DNA of 55,884 nt from Candidatus Alistipes faecavium (GCA_019118605.1 DWYP01000025.1:1-55884), one strand, 5' to 3'. Counted from the first letter of the stretch, positions 1 to 9,552 are shown. Notes: generated by a model from the sequence alone, not told the origin. Program-made: numbers and translations.

Positions 1-73
1 GCTTTTACGGAAAATTCTTATGAATGAGGGGATAAAAAACGGGAGTTTATATCAAAATCTCGAATTAAATAGC

Positions 74-81
74 TACTTTTG
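74..81 (+). promoter_or_regulatory. Candidate -7 box TACTTTTG upstream of the hybrid regulator
   Basis: TACTTTTG fits the Bacteroidota -7 consensus TAnnTTTG. I see no TTTG at the usual distance upstream, and the start codon is about 160 nt away. A weaker box, TAACTTCG, lies closer to the gene at 213-220. The leader between them contains an inverted repeat (ATGAGCG at 166-172, CGCTCAT at 182-188) that could be a hairpin or a protein site. No gene is visible in bases 1-241. Confidence 0.35.
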
Positions 82-241
82 CATACGAAGAGTTCTTTGA
101 AGGTTACGCAACGCGCAGAAGGATAATGCAGCAGATAACTAACTAAATCGTAACCTATTACTATCATGAGCGATTAACATACGCTCATTCCCAATAAAAT
201 ACACTCTTTTCGTAACTTCGTTTCACTAATCCAAAAGTCCC

Positions 242-3200
242 ATGAAACAATATTTTTCTTTTCTCTTCGGACTTTTCCTCCTGGCCGGAATCCCGGGGCA
301 GGCACAGACCATTCATTTCGACCATTTGAGCATCAACGACGGACTGTCTCAAAGCACCGTAAATGTCATCCTGCAGGATGAAAAAGGATTCATCTGGTTC
401 GGAACAAAAGACGGTCTGAACCGATACGACGGAAAATCATTCAAGATATTCAAACACTCCCCTTTCTCCGACTCCGGATTGAAAAACAACTCCATCCGCT
501 GCATGGTCGAAGGCGCAGACAACCGCCTATGGGTTGGCACCGACTCCGGACTGTGCGTATACACCCCGGAAAAGGAGTCGTTTACGGACATACCTCTATA
601 TGATATCGACGGCCGGGTCATCACGAAACCCATCTCCATGCTGGAGTGCGGGCCGGACGGATGCATATGGATCGTCGTAGAAGCGAACGGCGTCTTCTGT
701 TACGACCCGGAAAAGGATTCGCTCACCTGCTGCTACCAAGGTGTAAGCTCCCTGTGTTCGCTGAAGAGCGACGACAGCGGGAAAATATGGTTCTTCGAAC
801 TGGGACACGGGCTGTTCTACACGGACGACCGGTTCCAACACATCACCCCTTTCCTCGACAGCCGGAACGAGAAGATATTTCCCTCGGACAACGTGACCTT
901 CATCGCATTCAACGACTCCAACAAAATGTATCTCGGATTCGAAGAGCACGGCGTGGTCGAAGTCAATCTGCTCAACGGACTGACCGCACGCCTCCCCTTG
1001 ACCGAAAATCCCGACACGCCCGTTTTCGTCCGCCATATCCTGCAATACGACGCCAACGAACTGTGGGTCGGAACCGAATCGGGAATCTTTATCTACAACC
1101 TCCGCACGCGACAGGCGCAGCAGCTGCGGAATTCGCTCTACGACCCTTATTCGCTTTCCGACAATGCCGTCTACTGTTTCTGCAAGGACCGCGAGGGAGG
1201 CCTTTGGATCGGGACCTTCTTCGGAGGGATCAACTACCTCCCCCAACGCGGCCCCGACTTCAGAAAGTTCTACCCCACGGATGCGCCCCGCAGTCTCAAG
1301 GGCCGCCGCGTGCGGGAAATATGTCCCGACAACGACGGATCGCTCTGGATAGGAACCGAGGACGCCGGACTCTACCATTTCGACCCGGAAAACCAAGAGT
1401 TCCGATTCATCGAACAGAGCCGTGACTTTTCGAATGTTCACGGGCTGCTCATGGATGGGGAAGACCTGTGGATCAGCACCTTTTCGAAAGGAATCCGGGT
1501 ACTCGACACCCGGACCGGCGCCATCCGGAAATACGATAACGCCAGCACACGGGGGCGGCTGTTCAGCAACTACGTCTTCGCCCTCTGCAAGTCACTCGAC
1601 GGCCGGATCTACATCGGAACCATGCACGGGCTGCAATACTTCGATCCCGAGACACAGCTGATTTATTATGTCCCGGAGATCAACGACGGGAAAATGGTAA
1701 ACGATATCCGGGAAGACTCCGACGGAAATCTCTGGGTCGCCACCTTTTCGAACGGAGTCTACCGATACAACATCAACAACGAGGAGTGGGAACATCTCCT
1801 CCATGACGTCGATGACGACAATTCCCTCCCGTGCGACAACGTGACCAGCATCTTCGAAGATTCGAACAAGCAGATATGGCTTACGACCGAAGGTGCAGGA
1901 TTCTGCCGCTTCGACCCGTCCACAGGGAAATTCGTGTGCTACACGTCCGCTGACGGAATGCCCAGTGACGTCGTCTTCCAGATCGTAGAGGACAATCAGG
2001 GCCTCTTCTGGATCACGACCAACCAGGGGCTCGTCTCGTTCGACCCCCAATCGGAACAGATCGTCCAGGTGTATACGGTCGCCAACCGGCTGCTTTGCAA
2101 CCAGTTCAACTACAAGTCCGGATACAGGTCCCGGGAAGGAATCATCTATTTCGGGTGCATCGAAGGGTTGATCTCCTTCGATCCCAAAAGCCTCTCAAAG
2201 GGATACGACGGTTATCTGCCGCCGATCTACATCACAGACTTCTCGCTCCTCGACAGCAAAACCCCCATCGGAGAGAAAAATTCCCCGCTGCTGAAAAGCT
2301 GCATCTATTGCGACTCCATAAGGCTTCGCTACAACCAGAATTCGTTCTCCCTGCAACTTGCGGTCCTCGGGTACCGGAATCCCGCGGCCTACAAACCGAT
2401 TTACCGCCTCGAAGGATTCGACGACCAGTGGCGCCAGATTCCCCAGAACGGATCGATCGTCTCCTACTCGAAGCTCCGGGCGGGAAAGTACCTATTCCGC
2501 GCACAGGTATCGAACGGAAATGAAATCAGCGAACGGAAACTGTTCGTAAGGATCACCCCGCCGTTCTATCTCTCGAAGGGAGCCTATTTCATCTATATCT
2601 TATTGATGGCAAGCGTGATATACCTTGCCACAACATATCAGGATCGGCGTCACAAACGCCGGGAGTGGCAGCGCATCCGGGCTTTCGAGCAGGAAAAGGA
2701 ACGGGAAATGTACAACGGAAAGATCAAGTTCTTCACCGACATCACGCATGAGATCCGCACCCCGTTGACCCTCATCAAGGTACCGTTGGAGAACATCCTC
2801 AAGAAAAAGGAGGTCAACAAGGAGCTGATCGACGATCTGAACATCATGAACCGAAACACGAACCGGCTGCTCGATCTGACGAACCAGCTGCTCGATTTCC
2901 AGAAGATCGAGAAGGAACGAATGACGCTCAACCTGGTCCGGCAGAATGTCGCGGCAATCGTCGAGGAGACCTGTTACCGGTTCAGTTCCACGGTCAAGCA
3001 GCAGGGGAAATCCTTCGGACTGGCGATCGACGCCGACAAGGACACCATGTGGGCCGATATCGACAAAGAAGCCTTCACGAAAGTCATAAGCAATCTGCTG
3101 CTCAACGCACTGAAATATTCCGAATCCCGGATCCGGGTACACATGTCCGGTGCGAACGGATCACTGCGCCTGACGGTAGTCAACGACGGGGAGGTCGTTC

Positions 3201-4252
3201 CGAAAGAGGTGCGCGAGAAGATCTTTACCCCGTTTTTCCAGCACGCCCACAAGAGCGAATTCACAGGATCCGGAATCGGGCTCTCGCTTTCGCGCTCGCT
3301 CATCGAACTGCAGCACGGAACTCTTGTCATGGGGCCGAGCGAGACCGAGAACGAATTCATCCTGACAATCCCCCTCTCGGTCGAAGAGGGAGAATCGCAA
3401 CTCGCGGAGTACGACGATATGATCCCGGAGGCGCCCGATACGGCACAGAGCCTTGCGGGCGAGACATACACCATTCTGGTCGTTGAGGATCATGCCGAAA
3501 TGCGCACATACATCCACCGGATGCTGTCGGAGCACTACACCGTCATTACGGCAAACGACGGTCTGGAGGCGCTGGAACAGCTTGACAGCAAGCACATAAA
3601 CCTGATAATCACCGATATCATGATGCCGCGGATGGATGGAATCGAGTTGTGCGAAAGAGTAAAAAACGACCTTAAATTCAGCCATATACCGCTGATTCTC
3701 CTAACGGCCAAGACCAACCTCCAGTCCAAGATTCAGGGAATGGAAACCGGGGCCGACGTCTACATCGAGAAACCATTCTCGGCGGATTACCTGCTGTCGG
3801 TCATTGCCAATCTTATCAAAGGACGTCAGACGCTCTACGAGAGCTTCACGAAAAACCCTCTGGTGATGGCCAGCCGGATGGCGACCTCCCAGGTCGACAT
3901 GGATTTCATCCGGCGCCTGCAGGAGATCATCCATGCCAATTTCAACAATCCCGAGTTCAAGCCCAACGAAATCGCAAAAATGATGCACATGAGCCGGGCA
4001 AGTTTCTATCGGAAGGTCAAGGGGGTACTCGATGTCACGCCCAACGACTACATCCAGATCGAAAGACTCAAAACCGCAGCACAGCTGCTCAAGGAGGGGA
4101 AATACCACATCAACGAAGTGTGCTACATGGTCGGATTCAGTTCCCCGTCCTACTTCGCAAAGTGTTTCCAGCGGCAGTTCGGCATGCTTCCGAAACAGTT
4201 CGTCGCAGACAAGGGCGAACAGGAACAACCAACCGATGACAAGAACCCGTAA
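242..4252 (+). CDS. Hybrid two-component system sensor/regulator (HTCS)
   Basis: A one-protein signalling system that senses a periplasmic glycan fragment and controls nearby carbohydrate genes. The 1336 residues read in order: signal peptide (1-22); many two-component-propeller repeats (GLWIGT/LWVGT-type motifs) forming two beta-propellers to about residue 680; a Y_Y_Y domain (about 700-775); one membrane helix (about 781-799); a HisKA domain with phospho-acceptor H836 in HEIRTPLTL; an HATPase with GSGIGLSLS; a receiver domain with acceptor D1125 in TDIMMPRMDG and a conserved K in YIEKPF; and a C-terminal AraC-type helix-turn-helix (about 1225-1325). All catalytic residues appear intact. A secreted GH43 enzyme follows 22 bp downstream on the same strand and is the likely target. 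Length and domain order are normal for the family; the inducing sugar cannot be told from sequence. Confidence 0.95.
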   Translation: MKQYFSFLFGLFLLAGIPGQAQTIHFDHLSINDGLSQSTVNVILQDEKGFIWFGTKDGLNRYDGKSFKIFKHSPFSDSGLKNNSIRCMVEGADNRLWVGTDSGLCVYTPEKESFTDIPLYDIDGRVITKPISMLECGPDGCIWIVVEANGVFCYDPEKDSLTCCYQGVSSLCSLKSDDSGKIWFFELGHGLFYTDDRFQHITPFLDSRNEKIFPSDNVTFIAFNDSNKMYLGFEEHGVVEVNLLNGLTARLPLTENPDTPVFVRHILQYDANELWVGTESGIFIYNLRTRQAQQLRNSLYDPYSLSDNAVYCFCKDREGGLWIGTFFGGINYLPQRGPDFRKFYPTDAPRSLKGRRVREICPDNDGSLWIGTEDAGLYHFDPENQEFRFIEQSRDFSNVHGLLMDGEDLWISTFSKGIRVLDTRTGAIRKYDNASTRGRLFSNYVFALCKSLDGRIYIGTMHGLQYFDPETQLIYYVPEINDGKMVNDIREDSDGNLWVATFSNGVYRYNINNEEWEHLLHDVDDDNSLPCDNVTSIFEDSNKQIWLTTEGAGFCRFDPSTGKFVCYTSADGMPSDVVFQIVEDNQGLFWITTNQGLVSFDPQSEQIVQVYTVANRLLCNQFNYKSGYRSREGIIYFGCIEGLISFDPKSLSKGYDGYLPPIYITDFSLLDSKTPIGEKNSPLLKSCIYCDSIRLRYNQNSFSLQLAVLGYRNPAAYKPIYRLEGFDDQWRQIPQNGSIVSYSKLRAGKYLFRAQVSNGNEISERKLFVRITPPFYLSKGAYFIYILLMASVIYLATTYQDRRHKRREWQRIRAFEQEKEREMYNGKIKFFTDITHEIRTPLTLIKVPLENILKKKEVNKELIDDLNIMNRNTNRLLDLTNQLLDFQKIEKERMTLNLVRQNVAAIVEETCYRFSSTVKQQGKSFGLAIDADKDTMWADIDKEAFTKVISNLLLNALKYSESRIRVHMSGANGSLRLTVVNDGEVVPKEVREKIFTPFFQHAHKSEFTGSGIGLSLSRSLIELQHGTLVMGPSETENEFILTIPLSVEEGESQLAEYDDMIPEAPDTAQSLAGETYTILVVEDHAEMRTYIHRMLSEHYTVITANDGLEALEQLDSKHINLIITDIMMPRMDGIELCERVKNDLKFSHIPLILLTAKTNLQSKIQGMETGADVYIEKPFSADYLLSVIANLIKGRQTLYESFTKNPLVMASRMATSQVDMDFIRRLQEIIHANFNNPEFKPNEIAKMMHMSRASFYRKVKGVLDVTPNDYIQIERLKTAAQLLKEGKYHINEVCYMVGFSSPSYFAKCFQRQFGMLPKQFVADKGEQEQPTDDKNP

Positions 4253-4274
4253 AACACAAAAACCTTTGCCTGCC

Positions 4275-5213
4275 ATGAAAAAAGGACTTTATTTCACACT
4301 GCTGCCGGCCATGCTGCTGCATCTGGCAACCGGATTCGGGCAACCTGCCCCCGACACAAGGAAGATTCCGCTCGCCGACCCGTACATTCTGCTCCACGAC
4401 GGCATCTACTATGCCTACGGAACGGGAGCAGCAAACGGCATCGAGGTCTGGGTGTCGGAAGACCTGGAGACCTGGTCAAGAGGGAATGGGTGTGCGGCCG
4501 AGGGCCTGGCCCTTCACAAGGACGATGTCTGGGGAGACCGATGGTTCTGGGCCCCGGAGGTATATGCGCTCAACGGCAAATTCTACATGTATTACTCCGC
4601 CGAAGAGCATATCTGTGCGGCTGTTGCCGAATCCCCGCTCGGGCCCTTCATCCAGGAGAAGCAACGGCCCATGATCGAAGATGAAAAGAGCATCGACAAC
4701 ACCTTGTTCATAGATCAGGACAACCGGGCATACATGTTTTTCGACCGTTTCAACGACGGACTGAACATCTGGATGGCCGAGATGCAGGACGACCTGCTGT
4801 CGATCAAGTCCGAAACCATGCGTCCGTGTATCCACGTCTCCCAGGAATGGGAAGAGATTTGGCCGCGTGTGAACGAGGGGAGTTTCGTCATCCGCGACGG
4901 GGATCGGTACTACATGATCTATTCGGCGAATTCCTACGAAAGCCCCTGTTACGGCATCGGGTATGCAACCACGGACTCCCTGTTCGAACCTTGGGAGAAG
5001 TATCCGGAGAATCCCATCCTGCAGATGCCCGGGGATCTGGTCGGGGTCGGACACGGCGCCCTGTTTCGCGACAAGGAGGGCGTTTTACGCATCGTCTTCC
5101 ATGCGCACAAGAGCAAAACCAGCATCCATCCCCGGGAGATGTATATCTCGACCGTACAGATTGAAAACGGCGTGATGTCGGTCGACGAGAACTACATGAT
5201 CCCGCACCAGTAG
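4275..5213 (+). CDS. Secreted glycoside hydrolase, family 43-like
   Basis: 312 residues starting at MKKGLYF, which gives a clean signal peptide (residues 1 to about 22, ending near GFGQ). The five-bladed beta-propeller of clan GH-F is suggested by repeated WAPEV, YYMIYSA and YGTG segments. The three GH43 catalytic carboxylates can be placed: D35 in LADPYIL (base), D141 in SIDNTLF (pKa modulator) and E201 in VNEGSFV (acid). Family members act on arabinosyl, xylosyl or galactosyl linkages; the substrate cannot be assigned here. It lies 22 bp after the hybrid regulator and is probably co-transcribed with it, giving a minimal polysaccharide-utilisation pair without a SusC/SusD transporter. An in-frame reading upstream into the regulator was not used because it would remove the signal peptide. 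The stop is only 8 bp from the stop of the convergent YeiH-type gene. Confidence 0.85.
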   Translation: MKKGLYFTLLPAMLLHLATGFGQPAPDTRKIPLADPYILLHDGIYYAYGTGAANGIEVWVSEDLETWSRGNGCAAEGLALHKDDVWGDRWFWAPEVYALNGKFYMYYSAEEHICAAVAESPLGPFIQEKQRPMIEDEKSIDNTLFIDQDNRAYMFFDRFNDGLNIWMAEMQDDLLSIKSETMRPCIHVSQEWEEIWPRVNEGSFVIRDGDRYYMIYSANSYESPCYGIGYATTDSLFEPWEKYPENPILQMPGDLVGVGHGALFRDKEGVLRIVFHAHKSKTSIHPREMYISTVQIENGVMSVDENYMIPHQ

Positions 5214-5221
5214 GGCATCCG

Positions 5222-6508
5222 TCAGGCCCACAGGGGTTTCAGCACCCCGAACAGCAGGCACGCGATCAGGAACGTTGCCACAATGTTGAAGGATTGCGCC
5301 GCGAGGAATGACCACAGGATATTGCGGTTCTCGCGCGAGACGATATCCTTCAGGCGCGTGTCGAGTCCGATGCACACGAACGCCAGCGAGAAAAACACCG
5401 TGGAGAACATCTTCGCGACGCCCGGTTCGGCCAGCTTGCCCCGGGCGTCGGGAACGAAAAAGCCCCCCGTCTGCAGCAGGCTGAAGACCAGCGAGGCCGC
5501 CACGAAGCCCAGAATGAACTTCGGAAACTTCTCCCACACGATGCCCAGCGAGGGAGTCTGGGAACCTTTGCCCGTGCCGCGCCGCGTCGAGAGGTAGAGC
5601 GCGATGAAGAAGGCCACGACACCGATCAGCACGTTCTGCGCCGCCTTGATGATCACGGCATGCTGGTTGGCGACCTCCCCGACGATCATGCTCGAGGCCG
5701 CAACGCCCGACGTGGTGTCGATCGTGCCGCCGATCCATGCCCCCGCGACCTCCTCGGCAACCTCCGGGGTGAACAGGTGCGGAAGGATCCAGCCGGCGAG
5801 CCACGGCATGAGGTAGATCATCGGAACGACGACGATCAGCACCAGCGAGACGATATACGACAGTTTGCGGTCGTCGCCACCCGCCACGCGGGCCGCGGTG
5901 ATGCAGGCCGAGACACCGCAGATCGAAACCCCGCTCGAGAGGATCATCGCCGAGCGTTCGTCGACCTTCCAGCGCCGCGAAACCCGGAAGGCGAAGAACC
6001 ACACCACGGCGACCACAAGGATCGCCTGCAGCAGTCCGAAGACGCCCGATTTCATGACGTCGCTGAAGAGGATCGTCGCGCCGAGGCACACCACGCCGAT
6101 CTTGATGAAGAACTCCCCCTGGATGGCAGGCTTCATCCATGCGGGAACGTGCCACACGTTGCGGATCAGCAGCCCGAAGAGCACCGAAAAGAAGACCGAC
6201 TCAAAGCCGTAGTAGGCCACGATCGGGATCTTCGCCACAACCTGCGCCAGCAGCGACACGGCAAAGACCACGGCCAGCGACGGAAGCAGTCCCTTGAGCG
6301 GGCGCCGCAGCAGCAGGCACCCGACGTAGAGTACCGCCAGCACGATCACGAACAGCAGGGCGATGTTGTACCACGCCACTTCGCCGACGAGCGTCGACGG
6401 AACGCGAGGCATCGCGGCGGGAAACAACGCCGCAAGCAACAGCAGAGGAATCGAGACCCAGACCACCACCCAGTCCTCGACACGGAGTTTTTCGAAAAAG
6501 TCCTTCAT
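5222..6508 (-). CDS. YeiH-family putative sulfate exporter (UPF0324), membrane protein
   Basis: 428 residues with about ten hydrophobic segments (for example around WVVVWVSIPLLLLAALFP and IALLFVIVLAVLYVG near the N-terminus). The stretch FFIKIGVVCLGATILFSDV and the glycine-rich SSGVSICGVSA segment are typical of the YeiH/YadS-like family, annotated as putative sulfate exporters; the substrate has not been firmly established. I chose MKDFFEKL at 6508 because an upstream in-frame Met would run into the porin gene. It lies 20 bp after the porin stop, so the two are probably one transcript with porin first. The pairing suggests an anion passage route through outer and inner membranes, but this is inference. 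Confidence 0.85.
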   Translation of the reverse strand: MKDFFEKLRVEDWVVVWVSIPLLLLAALFPAAMPRVPSTLVGEVAWYNIALLFVIVLAVLYVGCLLLRRPLKGLLPSLAVVFAVSLLAQVVAKIPIVAYYGFESVFFSVLFGLLIRNVWHVPAWMKPAIQGEFFIKIGVVCLGATILFSDVMKSGVFGLLQAILVVAVVWFFAFRVSRRWKVDERSAMILSSGVSICGVSACITAARVAGGDDRKLSYIVSLVLIVVVPMIYLMPWLAGWILPHLFTPEVAEEVAGAWIGGTIDTTSGVAASSMIVGEVANQHAVIIKAAQNVLIGVVAFFIALYLSTRRGTGKGSQTPSLGIVWEKFPKFILGFVAASLVFSLLQTGGFFVPDARGKLAEPGVAKMFSTVFFSLAFVCIGLDTRLKDIVSRENRNILWSFLAAQSFNIVATFLIACLLFGVLKPLWA

Positions 6509-6528
6509 AATTGCAATGGATTCGGTTT

Positions 6529-7638
6529 TCAGAAGATGCCCGTAAGCATCAGGCACATGACGTTGCGGCCGGAGATCTCTTCCGCCGCATAGGTTTCACG
6601 GGTATAGTTGAGCTGGCAGCGCAGGCGCGGGAAAGGAACCCACAGCACGCCGCCCGTATAGTCGGTCTGCCGCGTGGCGTTCAGGTCGCTGTTTTCGCGG
6701 AACGTGTCGTAACGCACCACGGCCATCACTTTCGGGGTGATGCGCCAGCCCCCGACGGCATACCAGCCGTCGCTCGCCAGGGTGCCCCCCGCGTCGGGAA
6801 GGCCCGTCGTGCCGCAGATATATTCCCAGCGGAGCACCACGGGGCCCCGGTCGTAGCACGCTCCCGCCCCGTAGCGGATCCGCTCCAGGTAGTCGGGGCC
6901 GTATTCGCCCCAGTAGCCCGAGGCGGCGATCTGAAGTCCTTCGACGGGCCGCAGCGTCAGGCGTGCGACCACGTCTTTCGAGCGGTTCCGGTCGCGCGTG
7001 TTGATCCCCTCGCCGTTGAAGACCCCGAGGTTGTAGCTCAGCAGGTACCGGCCGCCGCGGCGCAGAAATCCTCCGTAGGCCATCAGGCCCATGTCGCGCC
7101 CCGTGGCCGAGAGTCCGCAGATATCGTCGAAGCCCATCAGGCGGCGCAACGCCAGCGGGTATTCGATCAGTTCGAACTTCAGGGGAACATACTCGGTATT
7201 CTCGATCGAGAAGGGGAGCTTGTATTCGCCCAGCTGGAAATTCAGCGCCTCGAGCGGGCGGTAGCGCAGCACCGCGTCGACCACCTTCGGGGAGGCGAAT
7301 TCGAGCTGGATGCGGTAGTCCAGGCGCGGGGCGATGTCGCCCGCAAGCGTCAGGCGCACGCGTTTGATAAAGAAGGTCGACGAGTTGTCCGTCCATTCGA
7401 AGCCCGTCTGCACGTAGCCCGAGATGGCGGGAAGGGCGGCGAGCAGCCGCTCATGGCCGGAGGCGCGTCTCTTCAGTGCATCAACCTCCGAAGAGAGACG
7501 CGCCAATTCCGACTCGGAGGCCGGAGCCGGAACGGCGGGGTCGGCGGGGTTGACAGAGGGGGTTGCCGACGGCTCCCCGGCATGCACGCCGGCCGCGATC
7601 GTCGACAGCAGCAGAAGAAGCGTAAGGGTCTTTTTCAT
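6529..7638 (-). CDS. Outer-membrane porin, phosphate-selective O/P-like
   Basis: 369 residues from MKKTLTLL with a signal peptide (about 20 residues, ending VHAG). A short helical segment (LARLSSEVDALKRR) follows, resembling the N-terminal coiled coil of OprP/OprO-type porins. The rest alternates short polar and aromatic strands typical of a 16-stranded barrel (FQLGEYKLPFSIE, YLLSYNLGVFNGEG, KVMAVVRYDTFRE) and ends in a C-terminal aromatic residue (LTGIF), the usual signal for outer-membrane assembly. Family members pass phosphate or other anions; the specific solute is unknown. It leads a probable two-gene unit with the YeiH-type transporter. A CACCTTTG box on the minus strand at 7660-7667 is a weak promoter candidate. 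The intergenic DNA upstream contains a long purine-rich (plus strand) tract. Confidence 0.85.
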   Translation of the reverse strand: MKKTLTLLLLLSTIAAGVHAGEPSATPSVNPADPAVPAPASESELARLSSEVDALKRRASGHERLLAALPAISGYVQTGFEWTDNSSTFFIKRVRLTLAGDIAPRLDYRIQLEFASPKVVDAVLRYRPLEALNFQLGEYKLPFSIENTEYVPLKFELIEYPLALRRLMGFDDICGLSATGRDMGLMAYGGFLRRGGRYLLSYNLGVFNGEGINTRDRNRSKDVVARLTLRPVEGLQIAASGYWGEYGPDYLERIRYGAGACYDRGPVVLRWEYICGTTGLPDAGGTLASDGWYAVGGWRITPKVMAVVRYDTFRENSDLNATRQTDYTGGVLWVPFPRLRCQLNYTRETYAAEEISGRNVMCLMLTGIF

Positions 7639-7760
7639 GGGCGATTCGCGTTTTCGTTGCAAAGGTGCGAATTTCGCCCCGCCCGGGCAATACGCGAAAA
7701 TACCTAAAAACACCGTGCAAGGGAGGTTTCCGTCGGGTTCCGGCGCGGGGTGCAGCGCCG

Positions 7761-7900
7761 GAGGGGCGAGGGAAAGGGCGGAAAGAGGGGAAAAGGAAGA
7801 CCGGACGGACCGGAAAAGGGAAGAAAGGGGAAAGAAAAGGAAAGGAAAGGCCGGAAGAGTCGGGAAAGGAAAGGCCGGAAGAGTCGGGAAAGGGATGCAA
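7761..7900. repeat. Purine-rich tract with a 24-bp tandem duplication
   Basis: Between the recO stop and the porin start the plus strand becomes almost pure purine: 39 of 40 bases at 7811-7850 are A or G. Inside it, a 24-bp unit is repeated exactly at 7839-7862 and 7863-7886. Seen from the genes (minus strand) this is a C/T-rich leader or spacer. It could form triplex DNA, act as a Rho-loading (rut-like) region, or be simple slippage. No gene is credible here. Confidence 0.75.
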
Positions 7901-7921
7901 GGCGTCTCTTTCGGGGAAACG

Positions 7922-8647
7922 TCAAAAAACCTCCTTCAGGATGTGCACCGACTGTATGGCGCTCACGGCGTCGAGGTGGTAGCCGAAATAGGTCAGCAGC
8001 GCGTTGAGGAACTCCGTACGCTGCGCCCGGCCCAGGGGGATGTCGCCCAGATGCCGCACGTCGCACTCCAGCAGGCGGTTGAGCAGCGCGGAGTTCTCCT
8101 GCGTCATGACCCCCGGATGCGGAGGGCGCGTCAGCGTGTAGAGGCCTTCGCGGATGTCGAACCACGCCCCGGGGCGGTATTCGTTGCCCGGGCGGAAGCC
8201 CAGCAGGCAGCTCAGCTGCGAAAGGAACCACAGGTGGAAGTTCGCGACCCCCGTATCGAGAGCGTCGAGCGCCGCCGTGGAGTTCCAGGCGAAGTCGAAA
8301 AGCGCGGCATTCGGTTCGCTCTCGCGCACCAGGCGGTAGAGCACCTCGGCCATGAAGAGCGCCATGGTCGACTTGCGCACGTCGAAGGGCACGCTCTGGA
8401 GCGGGAAACCCGCACGGACTTCCCGGAAGCGATCCATCTGCTGCCGCGGGGACGAGAGCCCCTCGAACTCCAGCGGGAACATCGGCTGGAACAGCGCCAG
8501 TTTCGAGCCCCGGCCGCTGTGGCTCCGCACCCCCTGCACCATGTAGCTGCGGCGTCCCCCGACGTCGGTCAGCAGGAAGGCGACCATCGACGAATCGCCG
8601 TATTTGAGCGTGTGCAGCACGATGCCGCGCCCCTTGTAGCTCTTCAC
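7922..8647 (-). CDS. recO: DNA repair protein RecO
   Basis: 241 residues. RecO binds single-stranded DNA and SSB and helps RecR load RecA during gap repair. The N-terminal OB-fold opens with MKSYKGRGIVLHTLKYGDSS and continues with the family hallmark YMVQGVRS. The remainder is the helical C-terminal domain with the typical ALFMAEVLYRLVRE and FHLWFLSQLSCLLGF segments, and the length matches Bacteroidota RecO (about 240). It follows prmA with an 8-bp gap and is probably co-transcribed with it. Confidence 0.93.
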   Translation of the reverse strand: MKSYKGRGIVLHTLKYGDSSMVAFLLTDVGGRRSYMVQGVRSHSGRGSKLALFQPMFPLEFEGLSSPRQQMDRFREVRAGFPLQSVPFDVRKSTMALFMAEVLYRLVRESEPNAALFDFAWNSTAALDALDTGVANFHLWFLSQLSCLLGFRPGNEYRPGAWFDIREGLYTLTRPPHPGVMTQENSALLNRLLECDVRHLGDIPLGRAQRTEFLNALLTYFGYHLDAVSAIQSVHILKEVF

Positions 8648-8655
8648 CTATGCCT

Positions 8656-9483
8656 TTATGCCTTGCGGACATGAACCATGCACCACCCTTCGCGCGAGGC
8701 CGTCGCCACATGCTCCAGTCCCTCGGCCGCCGCGGCCGCGACGATCGCCGGAACGTCGGCTTCGAGAAAACCGCTCATCAGCAGGTCGCCGCCCGGTGCG
8801 AGCGTCGCGGCGTAGGCCCCGAGGTCGGCGAGCAGGATGTTCCGGTTGATATTGGCCACGATGAAGTCGTAGTGCCGTCCGGCGATGCGCCGCACGTCGC
8901 CCAGCAGCGGCGCGATACGCTCCGAAACGCCGTTGGCGGCGATGTTCTCCCGGCAGTTTGCATCGGCCCAGTCGTCGATGTCCACGGCGTCGACATGCGA
9001 CGCCCCGCACTTCGCGGCGACGATCGACAGGATGCCCGTACCGCTGCCCATGTCCAGGCCGCGGCGGCCCCGGACGTCGAGGTCCAGAAGTGCCCGCGAG
9101 ACGAGCCACGTGGTGGCGTGGTGCCCCGTGCCGAAAGCCATGCGCGGCATGACCACCACCTCCATTTCGCCCGCAGGGGCCGGAGCGTGGAACGGCGCCC
9201 GGATGCGCAGGCGACCCTCGACATCCACCTCCGGGAAGTTGCTCTCCCAAAGGGCGTTCCAGTTCTGCGTCTCGATGGCCACATAGCGTCCCTCGACCCC
9301 GTAGCGGGCCAACAGGGCGTCGACATCCTCCTTGCAGTCGGCAAGGCGCTCGCACGGAATGTAGGCCTTCAGCAGGTGCGGCTCCGTCTCGAAGCTCTCG
9401 AACGGATACTCCGAGAGTTCGGCCACGAGAATCTCGCAGCGTTCGGCGTCCGAAACCGCGACATTGAGTACCACATAGTCCAT
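8656..9483 (-). CDS. prmA: Ribosomal protein L11 methyltransferase PrmA
   Basis: 275 residues; uses S-adenosylmethionine to trimethylate lysines and the N-terminus of ribosomal protein L11. Seen: an N-terminal substrate-recognition part (about 1-100), then the PrmA-specific PRMAFGTGHHATT loop, the SAM-binding motif I LDMGSGTGILSI, the acidic DAVDIDDWA strand, and motif IV DFIVANINRNIL. The start MDYVVLNVAV at 9483 fits a TACCTTTG promoter box 32 nt upstream; a longer reading would overlap xerD. It lies in a divergent arrangement with xerD and is followed 8 bp later by recO. Confidence 0.95.
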   Translation of the reverse strand: MDYVVLNVAVSDAERCEILVAELSEYPFESFETEPHLLKAYIPCERLADCKEDVDALLARYGVEGRYVAIETQNWNALWESNFPEVDVEGRLRIRAPFHAPAPAGEMEVVVMPRMAFGTGHHATTWLVSRALLDLDVRGRRGLDMGSGTGILSIVAAKCGASHVDAVDIDDWADANCRENIAANGVSERIAPLLGDVRRIAGRHYDFIVANINRNILLADLGAYAATLAPGGDLLMSGFLEADVPAIVAAAAAEGLEHVATASREGWCMVHVRKA

Positions 9484-9514
9484 ATTCGGGTAATTTTTTC
9501 GTATCTTCGCAACA

Positions 9515-9522
9515 CAAAGGTA
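9515..9522 (-). promoter_or_regulatory. -7 box TACCTTTG for prmA-recO
   Basis: On the minus strand TACCTTTG matches TAnnTTTG and lies 32 nt before the prmA start. No convincing TTTG element is seen about 20 nt upstream. On the plus strand, TATCTTCG at 9502-9509 is a weaker candidate for xerD, so this 70-bp region probably holds two overlapping divergent promoters. Confidence 0.5.
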
Positions 9523-9552
9523 CGACATTCTTTCGAATAGATCAGCCCGCAG

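Noticed and set aside
7839..7886. Possible CRISPR repeat
   Set aside because: Only two adjacent copies with no spacers; it is a tandem duplication in low-complexity DNA.
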